From: Bradyrhizobium amphicarpaeae | GTDB taxonomy: Bacteria > Pseudomonadota > Alphaproteobacteria > Rhizobiales > Xanthobacteraceae | DNA: 64,000 nt | Assembly (NCBI RefSeq): GCF_002266435.3 | Contig: NZ_CP029426.2 | Location: 3,440,001 to 3,504,000 of the forward strand | Reading direction: 5' to 3' | Shown: positions 54,985 through 63,396 of the stretch, one piece after another | Numbering within the stretch: position 1 is the first letter of the stretch | Layout of the letters: every line of letters starts with the position of its first letter | Made by a program: the position numbers and the translations under genes | The notes under the pieces: generated by a model | Databases searched by the model: none | The model's input: only the letters and a program-made list of their open reading frames with translations | Told to the model about the DNA's origin: nothing

Positions 54985-55146
54985 TCGTTTCCTCCGCTTT
55001 GTTTTAAACCTTGCGCAATTCTTTGCGCGTTGCGGCCGACCAGAAGCAGCCAAGCGCCTGCGATCGGCATGGCGTATGCTGCGCCGGTTCCGATGAGCTC
55101 GCAAGTCAAATTGGTCCGTAGCTGCAATCGGCCGTGGATTCGCGCG

Positions 55147-55812
55147 TTACGCAATTCTCCGCGCGAGGTCGGCGCCTTCGGTCTCCGCAAAACCTGCCTG
55201 CAAGACTTCTTCGCGCTTGTGCCGTAAATGCGCCCGCAAGATGTGGGAGAGGCCCGCGCCATCGCGGCGCTGAAGTGCATTCAAGATGCCTTCATGCTCC
55301 CGGACTGCGACCGCCCAGCGCTGCGGTGTCATCGGCGTGACATATCGCGCGCGGCGGATGCGGGCGGTCACGGATGTGTAGAGTCCGGTCAGCACGGGAT
55401 TACCGGCCGCGCTCACGATGCCTTCGTGGATGGCGCGATTGCCGCGATAATATTGGATCAGGTCACCCTCACGATAATGCAGCACCATGGCCGCATGCGC
55501 CGCGGCGATCGCGTCGATCTCGGCGTCGGTGATGCGTTCGCAGGCGAGCTCGCCGGCGAGGGCTTCGAGACCCTGGCAGACTTCGAACAGGTCGCGCATG
55601 TCCTTGTCGGTCAGTTTTGCCGCGCGCGAGCCGCGATGCGGCAAAAGCTGCACCAGCCCCTCGGCGGCGAGCACCTTGAGCGCCTCGCGCAGCGGCGTGC
55701 GCGAGATCTCCAGCCGCTCACACAGCTCGCGCTCCGGGATCCGCGCACCCGGCGGGATTTCGCCGTCGAGCAGGATGGCGCGGATACGGCCGACGACCTC
55801 CTCGTGAAGCAT
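55147..55812 (-). CDS. GntR family regulator, FCD (FadR-like) subfamily
   Basis: Ligand-responsive repressor of 221 residues. N-terminal winged helix: LDGEIPPGARIPERELCERL, ISRTPLREALKVLAAEGLVQ. The C-terminal all-alpha FCD effector domain has RDLFEVCQGLEALAGELACE, NRAIHEGIVSAAGNPVL and the metal-binding His in HEGILNALQRRD. ATG 55812 has GGAG nine bases upstream; TTG 55827 is an alternative. Divergent from the catabolic operon; an operator-like motif lies 16 bases before its start. Confidence 0.92.
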   Translation of the reverse strand: MLHEEVVGRIRAILLDGEIPPGARIPERELCERLEISRTPLREALKVLAAEGLVQLLPHRGSRAAKLTDKDMRDLFEVCQGLEALAGELACERITDAEIDAIAAAHAAMVLHYREGDLIQYYRGNRAIHEGIVSAAGNPVLTGLYTSVTARIRRARYVTPMTPQRWAVAVREHEGILNALQRRDGAGLSHILRAHLRHKREEVLQAGFAETEGADLARRIA

Positions 55813-55827
55813 GGACCAGCGCTCCAA

Positions 55828-55974
55828 TTTGAATGCAAAACTGGGATAGACGACCGCTATTTTTCAAGTTCCAGCTTGCTAAACGCGAATTTTGCATTCA
55901 AAAATGTAAAAAACAAGAGGATATGGGGAAATGGACCTGGCGGTAGGGGCAGACGACCTCGTTTTTGAATGCAA
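55828..55974. promoter_or_regulatory. Three TTTGAATGCAA boxes in the GntR/ECH divergent region
   Basis: TTTGAATGCAAAA at 55828-55840, its exact reverse complement TTTTGCATTCAAA at 55890-55902, and TTTGAATGCAA at 55964-55974 inside the start of the enoyl-CoA hydratase gene. Spacing is 62 bases between the first two and 74 to the third, close to whole helical turns for looping. The first two flank the divergent promoters. The adjacent GntR protein is the obvious candidate to bind them. Confidence 0.65.
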
Positions 55975-56725
55975 CGACGGCATCGGGCGGATCACCTTCA
56001 ACCGCCCGCAGGCCCGCAACGCTTTCACTTTCGCCATGTACGAGCGGCTCGCCGCGATCTGCGAGCAGGCCAACAGCGATCATGCGATCAAGGTGCTGGT
56101 GCTGCGCGGGGCCGGCGACAAGGCGTTCGCCGCGGGCACCGACATCAACCAGTTTCGCGAGTTCAAGACGCTGCAGGACGCGATCGACTACGAGAAGCGG
56201 ATCGATCGCGTCCTGACCACGCTCGAACAATGCCGGGTGCCGACCATCGCGGCGATCAACGGGTTCTGCACCGGCGGCGGCGCCGGTATCGCCGCGGCCT
56301 GCGACCTGCGGATCGGCACACGCAGCGCCCAGATGGGATTCCCGATCGCGCGGACGCTCGGCAACTGCCTGTCGATGTCCAATGTCGGCCGTCTCACGGC
56401 GCTCATCGGCGCCGCGCGCGTCAAGGACCTGATCTTCACCGCGCGTTTGGTCGATGCCACGGAAGCGGCGAGGGTCGGACTGCTCGGTGAGATCGTCGAA
56501 GATCTGGCTGCGTTGGAGCGCCGCGCCGACGAAGTGGCCCGGCTCGTCGCCAGTCATGCGCCGTTGACGCTGAATGCGACCAAGCAGGCGGTCGGCCGGC
56601 TGCAACGGCGGCTAACGGGAGACGAAGACGAGGACCTCATCCTGATGTGCTACACGAGCCAGGATTTTCGCGAAGGGCTCGATGCTTTCCTCAACAAGCG
56701 CGCCCCGCAATGGCGCGGCCAATAG
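55931..56725 (+). CDS. Enoyl-CoA hydratase/isomerase family protein
   Basis: Crotonase-fold enzyme of 264 residues. Oxyanion-hole motifs: RGAGDKAFAAGTDINQF and GFCTGGGAGIAAACDLRIG. GFPIARTLGNCLSMSNVG occupies the position of the second catalytic acid; the canonical Glu is not obvious, so hydratase activity is less certain than the fold. First gene of the catabolic operon, with a possible GntR box in its first codons. Confidence 0.93.
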   Translation: MDLAVGADDLVFECNDGIGRITFNRPQARNAFTFAMYERLAAICEQANSDHAIKVLVLRGAGDKAFAAGTDINQFREFKTLQDAIDYEKRIDRVLTTLEQCRVPTIAAINGFCTGGGAGIAAACDLRIGTRSAQMGFPIARTLGNCLSMSNVGRLTALIGAARVKDLIFTARLVDATEAARVGLLGEIVEDLAALERRADEVARLVASHAPLTLNATKQAVGRLQRRLTGDEDEDLILMCYTSQDFREGLDAFLNKRAPQWRGQ

Positions 56726-56734
56726 GACGCTCCG

Positions 56735-57994
56735 ATGCAAAGCGATCGATCGCAATCCGCCTCCCGCCGTGCGGGGCCGCTCGCCGGCCTCAGGGTCGTC
56801 GACCTCACCCATGTCATGGCAGGGCCGACCTGCACGCTGATGCTCGCCGACATGGGGGCGGACGTCATCAAGATCGAGAAATCGCCGAACGGCGACGACA
56901 CCCGTCATTCGGTGCCGCCGAAGATCGGCGAGGAGGCGGCGTCCTTCCTGATGATGAACCGCAACAAGCGCGGCATCGTGCTGGACCTCAAGACCGAGGG
57001 CGGCAAACAGGTGCTGCGGCGGCTGATCGCGGACGCCGACGTGCTGGTCGAGAATTTTGCGCCGGGCGCGATGGAGCGCCTCGGCTTCGGCTACGAGGCG
57101 CTGCACCAGCAATTCCCGGCGCTGATCTACTGCTCGCTGTCGGGCTTCGGCCGCACCGGTCCCTACAAGGACCGCCGCGGCTTCGACCTCGTCGCGCAGG
57201 CCATGAGCGGCATCATGAGCTTCACCGGCGAACGGCCCGACGGTCCGCCCGTCAAATGCGGCCCGCCTCTCTCGGACATCACCGCCGGCCTGCTCGCCAG
57301 CATGGGCATCCTCGCCGCCTATGCGCACCGGCTCAAGACCGGGCAAGGGCAGTGGGTCGAGACCTCGCTCTATGAGGCCGCCCTGGTGCAGACCTATTGG
57401 CAGTCGACCATCGCGCTCGCCGCGGGCACCGCGCCGCGCGCGATGGGCTCGGCCCATCCGCTCAATGCGCCGTATCAGGCGTTCGAGGCCTCCGACGGCT
57501 GGCTCGTGGTCGGCGGCGCCAACAAGAAGCACTGGCTGTTGATGCTGGAAGCGCTCGGGGCAAGTGAGCTCGCCGCCGATCCGCGCTTCGTCAACGGCGC
57601 CGACCGCATGGCCAATCTCAAGGAGCTCGAAGCGGTCCTGAGCGAGCGTTTCCGCACGAAGTCACGGGCGCACTGGCTCGCGGCGCTGGACGAGAAGGGC
57701 GTGCCGTGCGGACCCGTGCACGACATGCTGGAGGCGCTCAGCGATCCCCAGACCCTGGCACGCGAGATGGTCGTCGAGGTCGAGCATTCCACGCTCGGCC
57801 CGGTGAAGACCATCGGTCTTCCCGTCAAGTTTTCAGAGACCCCAGGCAAAGTGCTTTCGGGTGCCCCGGTCTATGGTGAGCATACGAGCGAGGTTCTGGC
57901 CGAATACGGGTTCGACCAGAAGCAGATCGAAGCGCTCGAAAAAGAAGGCGCAATCGTCCTGGCATCGGGAAGACGCGAGGAACGCGTTGCCTGA
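56735..57994 (+). CDS. CaiB/BaiF family CoA-transferase
   Basis: Class III CoA-transferase of 419 residues. It has GPLAGLRVVDLTHVMAGPTC, GADVIKIEKSPNGDDTR, LMMNRNKRGIVLDLKTEGGK, and the nucleophilic Asp in RRGFDLVAQAMSGIM. Expected to activate a carboxylate taken up by the TTT system with CoA from a donor thioester. Nine bases after the hydratase gene. Confidence 0.95.
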   Translation: MQSDRSQSASRRAGPLAGLRVVDLTHVMAGPTCTLMLADMGADVIKIEKSPNGDDTRHSVPPKIGEEAASFLMMNRNKRGIVLDLKTEGGKQVLRRLIADADVLVENFAPGAMERLGFGYEALHQQFPALIYCSLSGFGRTGPYKDRRGFDLVAQAMSGIMSFTGERPDGPPVKCGPPLSDITAGLLASMGILAAYAHRLKTGQGQWVETSLYEAALVQTYWQSTIALAAGTAPRAMGSAHPLNAPYQAFEASDGWLVVGGANKKHWLLMLEALGASELAADPRFVNGADRMANLKELEAVLSERFRTKSRAHWLAALDEKGVPCGPVHDMLEALSDPQTLAREMVVEVEHSTLGPVKTIGLPVKFSETPGKVLSGAPVYGEHTSEVLAEYGFDQKQIEALEKEGAIVLASGRREERVA

Positions 57995-58045
57995 GCGGAC
58001 GTCGATACGACAACGATAAATCACAAAAATCAGCTGGAGGAAATC

Positions 58046-59038
58046 ATGGGTCGGACGTCGATATTTATGCTCTCCGCAGCCGCGACGGTGCTCGCCGGCA
58101 CGATGCCCGCGCTGAGCGCCTGGCAACCGCAGAAGCCGATCGAGTTCGTGGCCACCGCCGGGCCCGGCGGCGGGACCGACAACCTCGCGCGCGCGGTGCA
58201 GAACATCATCACCAAGCACAAGCTGACGGAGCAGCCGATCGTCGTCGTCAACAAGGGCGGCGGCAGCGGCGCGGAAGGCTATGTCTACGGCAAGGCCTCC
58301 GCCGGCGATCCCTACAAGGTGATCTTCGGCACCTCGAACGCCTGGCAGCAGCCGCTCGTCTCCAAGGTCGCCTTCAACTACACCGATCTCACCCCAATCG
58401 CGGCGATGGCGCAGGACGAGTTCCTGCTCTGGGTCAAGCAGGACGCGCCCTACAAGAATGCGGGCGACTATCTGAAGGCGGCCGGATCGGGCGAGTTCAA
58501 GATGGGCGGGGCGCAGTCAAAGGACACCGATGAGGTCTTGACGCGCATGATCGAGAAGGCCGGCAAGGTCAAGCTGACCTACATCCCCTTCAAGAGCGGC
58601 GCCGAGACCGCCGTGCAGCTCGCCGGCGGACATCTCGACTCCCACGTCAACAATCCCAGCGAAAGCCTGGGGCAATGGCGCGGCGGCACGCAGCGGCCAC
58701 TCTGCGTCTTCAGTCCGAAGCGGCTGCCGCAGGGCGCCAAGGTCACCGCGACCGAAGGTTGGGGCGACGTTCCGACCTGCGTCGAGCAGGGGCTCGACAT
58801 CAAGCAATATGAGCAGCCGCGCACGGTGTGGTTGCCCGGCAAGGTCACGCCGGATCAGGCTGCGTTCTATATCGACCTCATGAAGAAGGTGCAGGCGACG
58901 CCGGAGTGGAAGGACTACATCGAGAAGACCTCCCAGGTCGACACCTTCCTGACCGGTGCCGAGTTCGACAAGTTCATCAAGGAGGACCTCGATCACGTCA
59001 AGCAGGTCGCGGGCGAGCAGGGCTGGCTGGTCAAGTGA
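58046..59038 (+). CDS. TctC/Bug family periplasmic substrate-binding protein
   Basis: Binding protein of a tripartite tricarboxylate-type transporter, 330 residues. Signal peptide MGRTSIFMLSAAATVLAGTM is cut near LSA. The family landmarks are KPIEFVATAGPGGGTDNLAR (the ligand carboxylate loop) and VNKGGGSGAEGYVYGKASAG. GGAGG is five bases before the ATG. Ligand unknown; Bug proteins bind di- and tricarboxylates, aromatics and amides. Confidence 0.94.
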   Translation: MGRTSIFMLSAAATVLAGTMPALSAWQPQKPIEFVATAGPGGGTDNLARAVQNIITKHKLTEQPIVVVNKGGGSGAEGYVYGKASAGDPYKVIFGTSNAWQQPLVSKVAFNYTDLTPIAAMAQDEFLLWVKQDAPYKNAGDYLKAAGSGEFKMGGAQSKDTDEVLTRMIEKAGKVKLTYIPFKSGAETAVQLAGGHLDSHVNNPSESLGQWRGGTQRPLCVFSPKRLPQGAKVTATEGWGDVPTCVEQGLDIKQYEQPRTVWLPGKVTPDQAAFYIDLMKKVQATPEWKDYIEKTSQVDTFLTGAEFDKFIKEDLDHVKQVAGEQGWLVK

Positions 59039-59080
59039 GGCGGGGGATGGGCTTCGATCGCGCCGCCGACTGCAGCCCTG

Positions 59081-59195
59081 GTCCTCATCCTGACGAGCCC
59101 GCCGTAGGCGGGCGTCTCGAAGGATGGCAGCGGATGCAATGTCGCCTGGAGCCGTTCTTCGAGACGCGCGCCAAGCGCGCTCCTCAGGACGAGGA
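59081..59195. repeat. Intergenic dyad repeat between tctC and tctB, copy G
   Basis: Starts GTCCTCATCCTGACGAG and ends CTCCTCAGGACGAGGAC; the ends are complementary at 15 of 17 positions. It shares GTCTCGAAGGATGG with the repeat in the suf operon (20649-20760). Confidence 0.75.
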
Positions 59196-59215
59196 CTGTT
59201 TCCCCGGAGCTGCCA

Positions 59216-59698
59216 ATGATCTCGCGCCGCGCGCTTGAACTTGCGACTGCAATCCTCACCAGCGCCTTCGGCGTGGCCGTCGTGGTCCAGAGCCTCGACA
59301 ACGGCATCGGCTGGTCCAGCGCGGGCGTCGACGCCGGCACGTTTCCGTTCCTGACCGGGACCATCATCGTGCTCGGGTCCCTCTACAACCTGGTGCGGGG
59401 TGTGTTGCCGGTCGCGTCCCTGGCCAATGTCCCCATCGCGATCACGTCGATCGAGCTGCGCCGGCTGGCCGGCCTGTTCGTGCCGGCCGCGATTTTCGTG
59501 GCCGCTATCCCGCTCGCGGGGATGTACGTCGCCTCGGCGCTTTATGTCTTCGCGGTGCTGGCGATCCCCCGGCATCAATCGGTGCCGCGCGCGCTGGGGA
59601 TGGCGGCGGCGACGGCGCTGGCGCTCTATGTCGTTTTCGAGCGCGCGTTCCAGGTCAGCCTGCCGCACGGCGCGCTCGCCGCCGCACTCGGCTTCTGA
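59216..59698 (+). CDS. TctB family small membrane subunit
   Basis: Small membrane subunit of the TTT transporter, 160 residues with four hydrophobic segments (SAFGVAVVVQSL, TFPFLTGTIIVLGSLYNL, LAGLFVPAAIFVAAIPLAGM and the last). GWSSAGVDAGTFPFLTG is typical of TctB. GGAG lies before the ATG. Twelve bases before tctA. Confidence 0.9.
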   Translation: MISRRALELATAILTSAFGVAVVVQSLDNGIGWSSAGVDAGTFPFLTGTIIVLGSLYNLVRGVLPVASLANVPIAITSIELRRLAGLFVPAAIFVAAIPLAGMYVASALYVFAVLAIPRHQSVPRALGMAAATALALYVVFERAFQVSLPHGALAAALGF

Positions 59699-59709
59699 GG
59701 GCGGGTCCG

Positions 59710-61242
59710 ATGGACAATCTCGGGGAGCTCCTGCACGGCTTCGGCATCGCGGTCACCGTGCCGCATCTGGTGCTGATGGTCGTCGGCGTGCTGCTCGGCA
59801 TTCTCGTCGGCGTGCTGCCGGGGCTGGGTGCGCCGAACGGGGTGTCGCTGCTGTTGCCGCTGACCTTCGGCATGCAGCCGGTGTCGGCGATCATCCTGCT
59901 CTCCAGCATGTATTGGGGCGCGTTGTTCGGTGGCTCCGTCACCTCGATCCTGTTCAACATTCCGGGCGAGCCGTCGTCGGTCGCGACCACCTTCGACGGT
60001 TATCCGATGGCGCGCGACGGCAGGCCGACCACGGCGCTCGCCACCGCCTTCGGCTCGGCGGCATTCGGCGCGCTGGTCGGCGTCATCCTGATCACCTTCC
60101 TGGCGTCCTGGGTGGCGCAGGTCGCGCTCGCCTTCGGGCCGGCGGAATACTTTGCGGTCTATTTCCTGGCCTTTGCCAGCTTCGTCGGCATGGGCGGTGC
60201 CGCGCCGATCAAGACGGTCGTGGCGCTCGCGATCGGGTTTTCGATCGCCGCGATCGGCATCGACACCGTCTCCGGCAGCGTCCGCCTCACCATGGGCGTC
60301 GATGAACTCGTCAAGGGCGTGAGCTTCGTCGTCGCCGTGATGGGCCTGTTCGGGATCGGCGAGCTGCTGGTCGCGGTCGAAGAGGAATTCCATGCCCGCG
60401 CGGTGTCCTCGAAGATCGATTGGCGCGAGGTCTTTCGCGCGGTCGGACGCCTGCCGCGGCATGGCGTTGCCTTGCTGCGCAGCGCCACAATCGGCTGCTG
60501 GATGGGGATCACCCCGGGCGGGCCGACCGCGGCATCCTTCATGAGCTACGGCATCGCCCGCCGCTTCTCGCGCCGTGGCCGCTATTTCGGCACCGGAGAG
60601 GTCGAAGGAATCATCTCGCCGGAGACGGCCGATCATGCCGCCGGTACCAGCGCGCTGCTGCCGATGCTTTCGCTCGGCATTCCCGGTTCGGCGACCGCCG
60701 CCGTCATGATGGGCGGGCTGATGATCTGGGGCCTCAATCCCGGACCGATGCTGTTCGTCGACCAGAAGGACTTCGTGTGGGGCCTGATCGCCTCGATGTA
60801 TGTCGGCAATATCGTCGCCGTCGTCCTGGTGCTGCTGACTGTCCCGGTGTTCGCCGCGCTGATGCGGATTCCCTTTGTCATCATCGCCCCGCTGATCGTG
60901 ATCATTTGCGTCGTCGGCGCCTATTCGGTGTCGAACTCCTACCTCGACGTCGTCATGATGCTCGGATTCGGAATCGTCGGCTATCTCTTCAAGAAGCTGT
61001 TCTATCCGCTGGCGCCGCTCGTGCTCGCCATCGTCATCGGCGACAAGGCCGAGGATGCATTCCGGCAATCGATGCTGATGTCGAAGGGATCCCTTAGCAT
61101 CTTCTTTGCCAACAAGCTGGTGACATGCCTGATCGTGGCCGGCATCGCGCTCTTGCTGCTGCCGCTCGTGCTGCAGCTTACGCGTCTCCGGCGCAAGCCC
61201 GCAGCCCCCGAAACCTCCGCCCAGGAGAAGGTGATCATATGA
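59710..61242 (+). CDS. TctA family large membrane subunit
   Basis: Large membrane subunit of the TTT transporter, 510 residues, about twelve membrane segments. Signatures: GVLPGLGAPNGVSLLLPLTF, YWGALFGGSVTSILFNIPGE and TTFDGYPMARDGRPTTALAT near the N terminus, and the repeat-like SLGIPGSATAAVMMGGLMIW in the second half. The stop overlaps the next start (ATGA). Confidence 0.95.
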   Translation: MDNLGELLHGFGIAVTVPHLVLMVVGVLLGILVGVLPGLGAPNGVSLLLPLTFGMQPVSAIILLSSMYWGALFGGSVTSILFNIPGEPSSVATTFDGYPMARDGRPTTALATAFGSAAFGALVGVILITFLASWVAQVALAFGPAEYFAVYFLAFASFVGMGGAAPIKTVVALAIGFSIAAIGIDTVSGSVRLTMGVDELVKGVSFVVAVMGLFGIGELLVAVEEEFHARAVSSKIDWREVFRAVGRLPRHGVALLRSATIGCWMGITPGGPTAASFMSYGIARRFSRRGRYFGTGEVEGIISPETADHAAGTSALLPMLSLGIPGSATAAVMMGGLMIWGLNPGPMLFVDQKDFVWGLIASMYVGNIVAVVLVLLTVPVFAALMRIPFVIIAPLIVIICVVGAYSVSNSYLDVVMMLGFGIVGYLFKKLFYPLAPLVLAIVIGDKAEDAFRQSMLMSKGSLSIFFANKLVTCLIVAGIALLLLPLVLQLTRLRRKPAAPETSAQEKVII

Positions 61243-62243
61243 CCGCAAAGCCGCTGATTGCGCTGGCCATGGGAGATCCCGCCGGCATCAGCCCCGAGCT
61301 GACGGCCAAGCTGACGGCGCAGGACGACATCCGCGCGAGCTGCCGGCTCGTCGTGATCGGCGACCGCCGCATCTTCGAGGAGGGCGCGCGCATCGCCGGT
61401 GTCAAGCCGGCGCTGAAGATGGTTGAGCAGGGGGTCGATCTTCGCGCGGCGGAGGGCGAGGCGCTGTTTCTCGATCTTCGTCACCTCGATCCCAAACAGG
61501 TCGAGCCGAAGACCGCAACGCTTGCCGGCGGCAGGTTCGCGCTGGCGAACTATCGGCACGCACTCGAGCTCGGCCGCGACGGCAATGTCGATGCGGTCTG
61601 CTTCACTCCCTTCAACAAGCAGGCGATGCGGCTCGCCCGCGCAGAGTACGACGACGAAATCGCGTTTTCGGCCGAAGTGGTCGGGCTCAAGACGCCGGCG
61701 AGCGAGTTCAACGTGCTGGACCGGCTGTGGAACGCGCGCGTCACCTCCCACATCCCGCTGAGGGACGTCGCTGCCAGGCTGTCCGGCGAACGCATCCACC
61801 GTGCGCTCGAGCTGACCGATGCCTGCATGCGCAACGCCGGCTTCGCGCGGCCGCGCATCGCGGTTGCCGGACTGAACCCGCACGCGGGCGACGGCGGCAA
61901 TTTCGGCCGCGAGGAGATCGATGTCATCGCGCCCGTGGTCGCGGCCGGCCAGCGCGAGGGCATCGCGGCGGAAGGGCCGTTTCCCGCCGACACCGTGTTT
62001 CTGCGCGCCAAGGGCGGTGCCTTCGATGCGGTGCTGACGATGTATCACGACCAGGGCCAGATCGCGATGAAGCTGATGGGCTTCGATCGCGGCGTCACCT
62101 TGCTCGGCGGCTTCCCGTTCCCGATCTGCACGCCCGCGCACGGCACCGCCTACGACATCGCGGGACAGGGCATCGCCTCGATCGGCGCCAGCCGTGCGGC
62201 GGTGTTGCTCGCGGCGGAGATGGCGGCTCACCGCGCCGTGTAA
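61239..62243 (+). CDS. PdxA-family dehydrogenase (probably catabolic, PdxA2-like)
   Basis: NAD-dependent dehydrogenase of 334 residues in the 4-hydroxythreonine-4-phosphate dehydrogenase family. LALAMGDPAGISPELTAK, TPFNKQAMRLA, LNPHAGDGGNFGREEIDV and MYHDQGQIAMKLMG (metal ligands and catalytic region) are seen. Location at the end of a transport/CoA operon, and the variant GDGGNFGREE rather than the biosynthetic form, suggest it oxidises a diol-type intermediate rather than making vitamin B6. It overlaps tctA by four bases. Confidence 0.88.
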   Translation: MTAKPLIALAMGDPAGISPELTAKLTAQDDIRASCRLVVIGDRRIFEEGARIAGVKPALKMVEQGVDLRAAEGEALFLDLRHLDPKQVEPKTATLAGGRFALANYRHALELGRDGNVDAVCFTPFNKQAMRLARAEYDDEIAFSAEVVGLKTPASEFNVLDRLWNARVTSHIPLRDVAARLSGERIHRALELTDACMRNAGFARPRIAVAGLNPHAGDGGNFGREEIDVIAPVVAAGQREGIAAEGPFPADTVFLRAKGGAFDAVLTMYHDQGQIAMKLMGFDRGVTLLGGFPFPICTPAHGTAYDIAGQGIASIGASRAAVLLAAEMAAHRAV

Positions 62244-62299
62244 TCCTTCCGGGCTATCGCCTATGGGCGGCGCCGGCTCATTGACGCCGTGGCTTGGAC

Positions 62300-63043
62300 T
62301 CAGTGGCTCGCGAGCCATGTTGCCAGCGGCGTCGACCCGAGGCGCGCCTCGCCCAGCGGGTTCAGCGACGTGTCGTCAATGGGGCCGCCGTAATATGCCG
62401 CCTTGGGGTCGCCGGTCACCGGACGGGTGTCGCCCGACGCCTTCAGGCGGCGTGCGATGAATTCGTTGAAGGGAGCCTTCTCGGGACCTGCGATGTCGAT
62501 CGTGCCGTTGAGCGGCTTGCCTGTCGCGACCTCCGCGAGGCGAAAGGCGACGTCGTCGGCGGCGATCGGCTGAAACAAGGCCGAGGGAACGACGATCCTG
62601 CCGTCAACTGCCCCCATGTCGGCAATGGCGGCGAGGAATTCGAAGAACTGGGTGGCGCGCACGATCGAGTAGGGGACCGGGGAAGACTTGATGATCGTCT
62701 CCTGGGCGAGCTTGGCACGGAAATAGGCGTTGTCAGGCGACCGTTCGGTCCCGACAATCGACAGCGCCACGTGATGCTTCACGGCGGCGGCGGCCTCTGC
62801 CGCGACCATATTCCTGCTCGACCGCTCGAAGAACTCGAGCACGGCGGCGGGCTCCCAGGACGGCGCATTGGCGACGTCGACGACGACATCCGCGCCTGCC
62901 AGCGCCGCGGCGAGGCCTTCGCCGGTCACGGCATTGACGCCCGATTTCGGTGAAGCCGCCACGGCCTCGTGGCCTTGCTGCCTGAGCCGCGCCACCAGCT
63001 TGGATCCGATCAACCCGGTTCCGCCAATCACGACAATCTTCAT
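62300..63043 (-). CDS. NmrA/SDR-like NAD(P)-binding protein
   Basis: Atypical short-chain reductase of 247 residues. It starts directly with the Rossmann motif MKIVVIGGTGLIGSKLVARL; ALSIVGTERSPDNAYFRAK has the YxxxK variant, and YSIVRATQFFEF follows. NmrA-like members may sense or use NADP. AAGGAG lies eight bases before ATG 63043. Convergent with the catabolic operon. Confidence 0.9.
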   Translation of the reverse strand: MKIVVIGGTGLIGSKLVARLRQQGHEAVAASPKSGVNAVTGEGLAAALAGADVVVDVANAPSWEPAAVLEFFERSSRNMVAAEAAAAVKHHVALSIVGTERSPDNAYFRAKLAQETIIKSSPVPYSIVRATQFFEFLAAIADMGAVDGRIVVPSALFQPIAADDVAFRLAEVATGKPLNGTIDIAGPEKAPFNEFIARRLKASGDTRPVTGDPKAAYYGGPIDDTSLNPLGEARLGSTPLATWLASH

Positions 63044-63396
63044 GACCTGTCTCCTTGGCATGTGACGAGCGCGAGGTGCCGGTGCGGGTTGGCGCTCACG
63101 CCGGTGAACGTGATGCGAAGCGACTCTACTCGATCAATGAGGCGGGCTCTTGCCTGTAACGGGCGCGGCTTGCTGGAAAATGCTTCAGAAGCCGGGGTGC
63201 GATTTCACAAAGCCGCTAGGGGGCATTCCTCGTGCCGCAACACACTCTGCGATGATCGCAGATTGCCAGTGTTTTGCCCGTCGTGTCAAAACTTCGGGCG
63301 AGGGGGGCCAAAGGTTGGACTGAAAAGGCCAATGAAAACAACCCTCCGGCTACTGTGCATGGGGTTGTTTTCGCGTTTTTAGCCAGGCCTGCCGCT
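63044..63396. other. Intergenic region with a dyad repeat and palindrome
   Basis: No gene seen. It contains the perfect palindrome TCTGCGAT-G-ATCGCAGA (63246-63262), a TTTTGCCCGTCGTGTCAAAA stretch (63272-63291), and an 11-bp inverted repeat GAAAACAACCC (63334-63344) / GGGTTGTTTTC (63362-63372) around CCATGCACAGTAGCC-like sequence. I recall similar stretches in many Bradyrhizobium intergenic regions, so this is probably a dispersed repeat. Confidence 0.5.
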
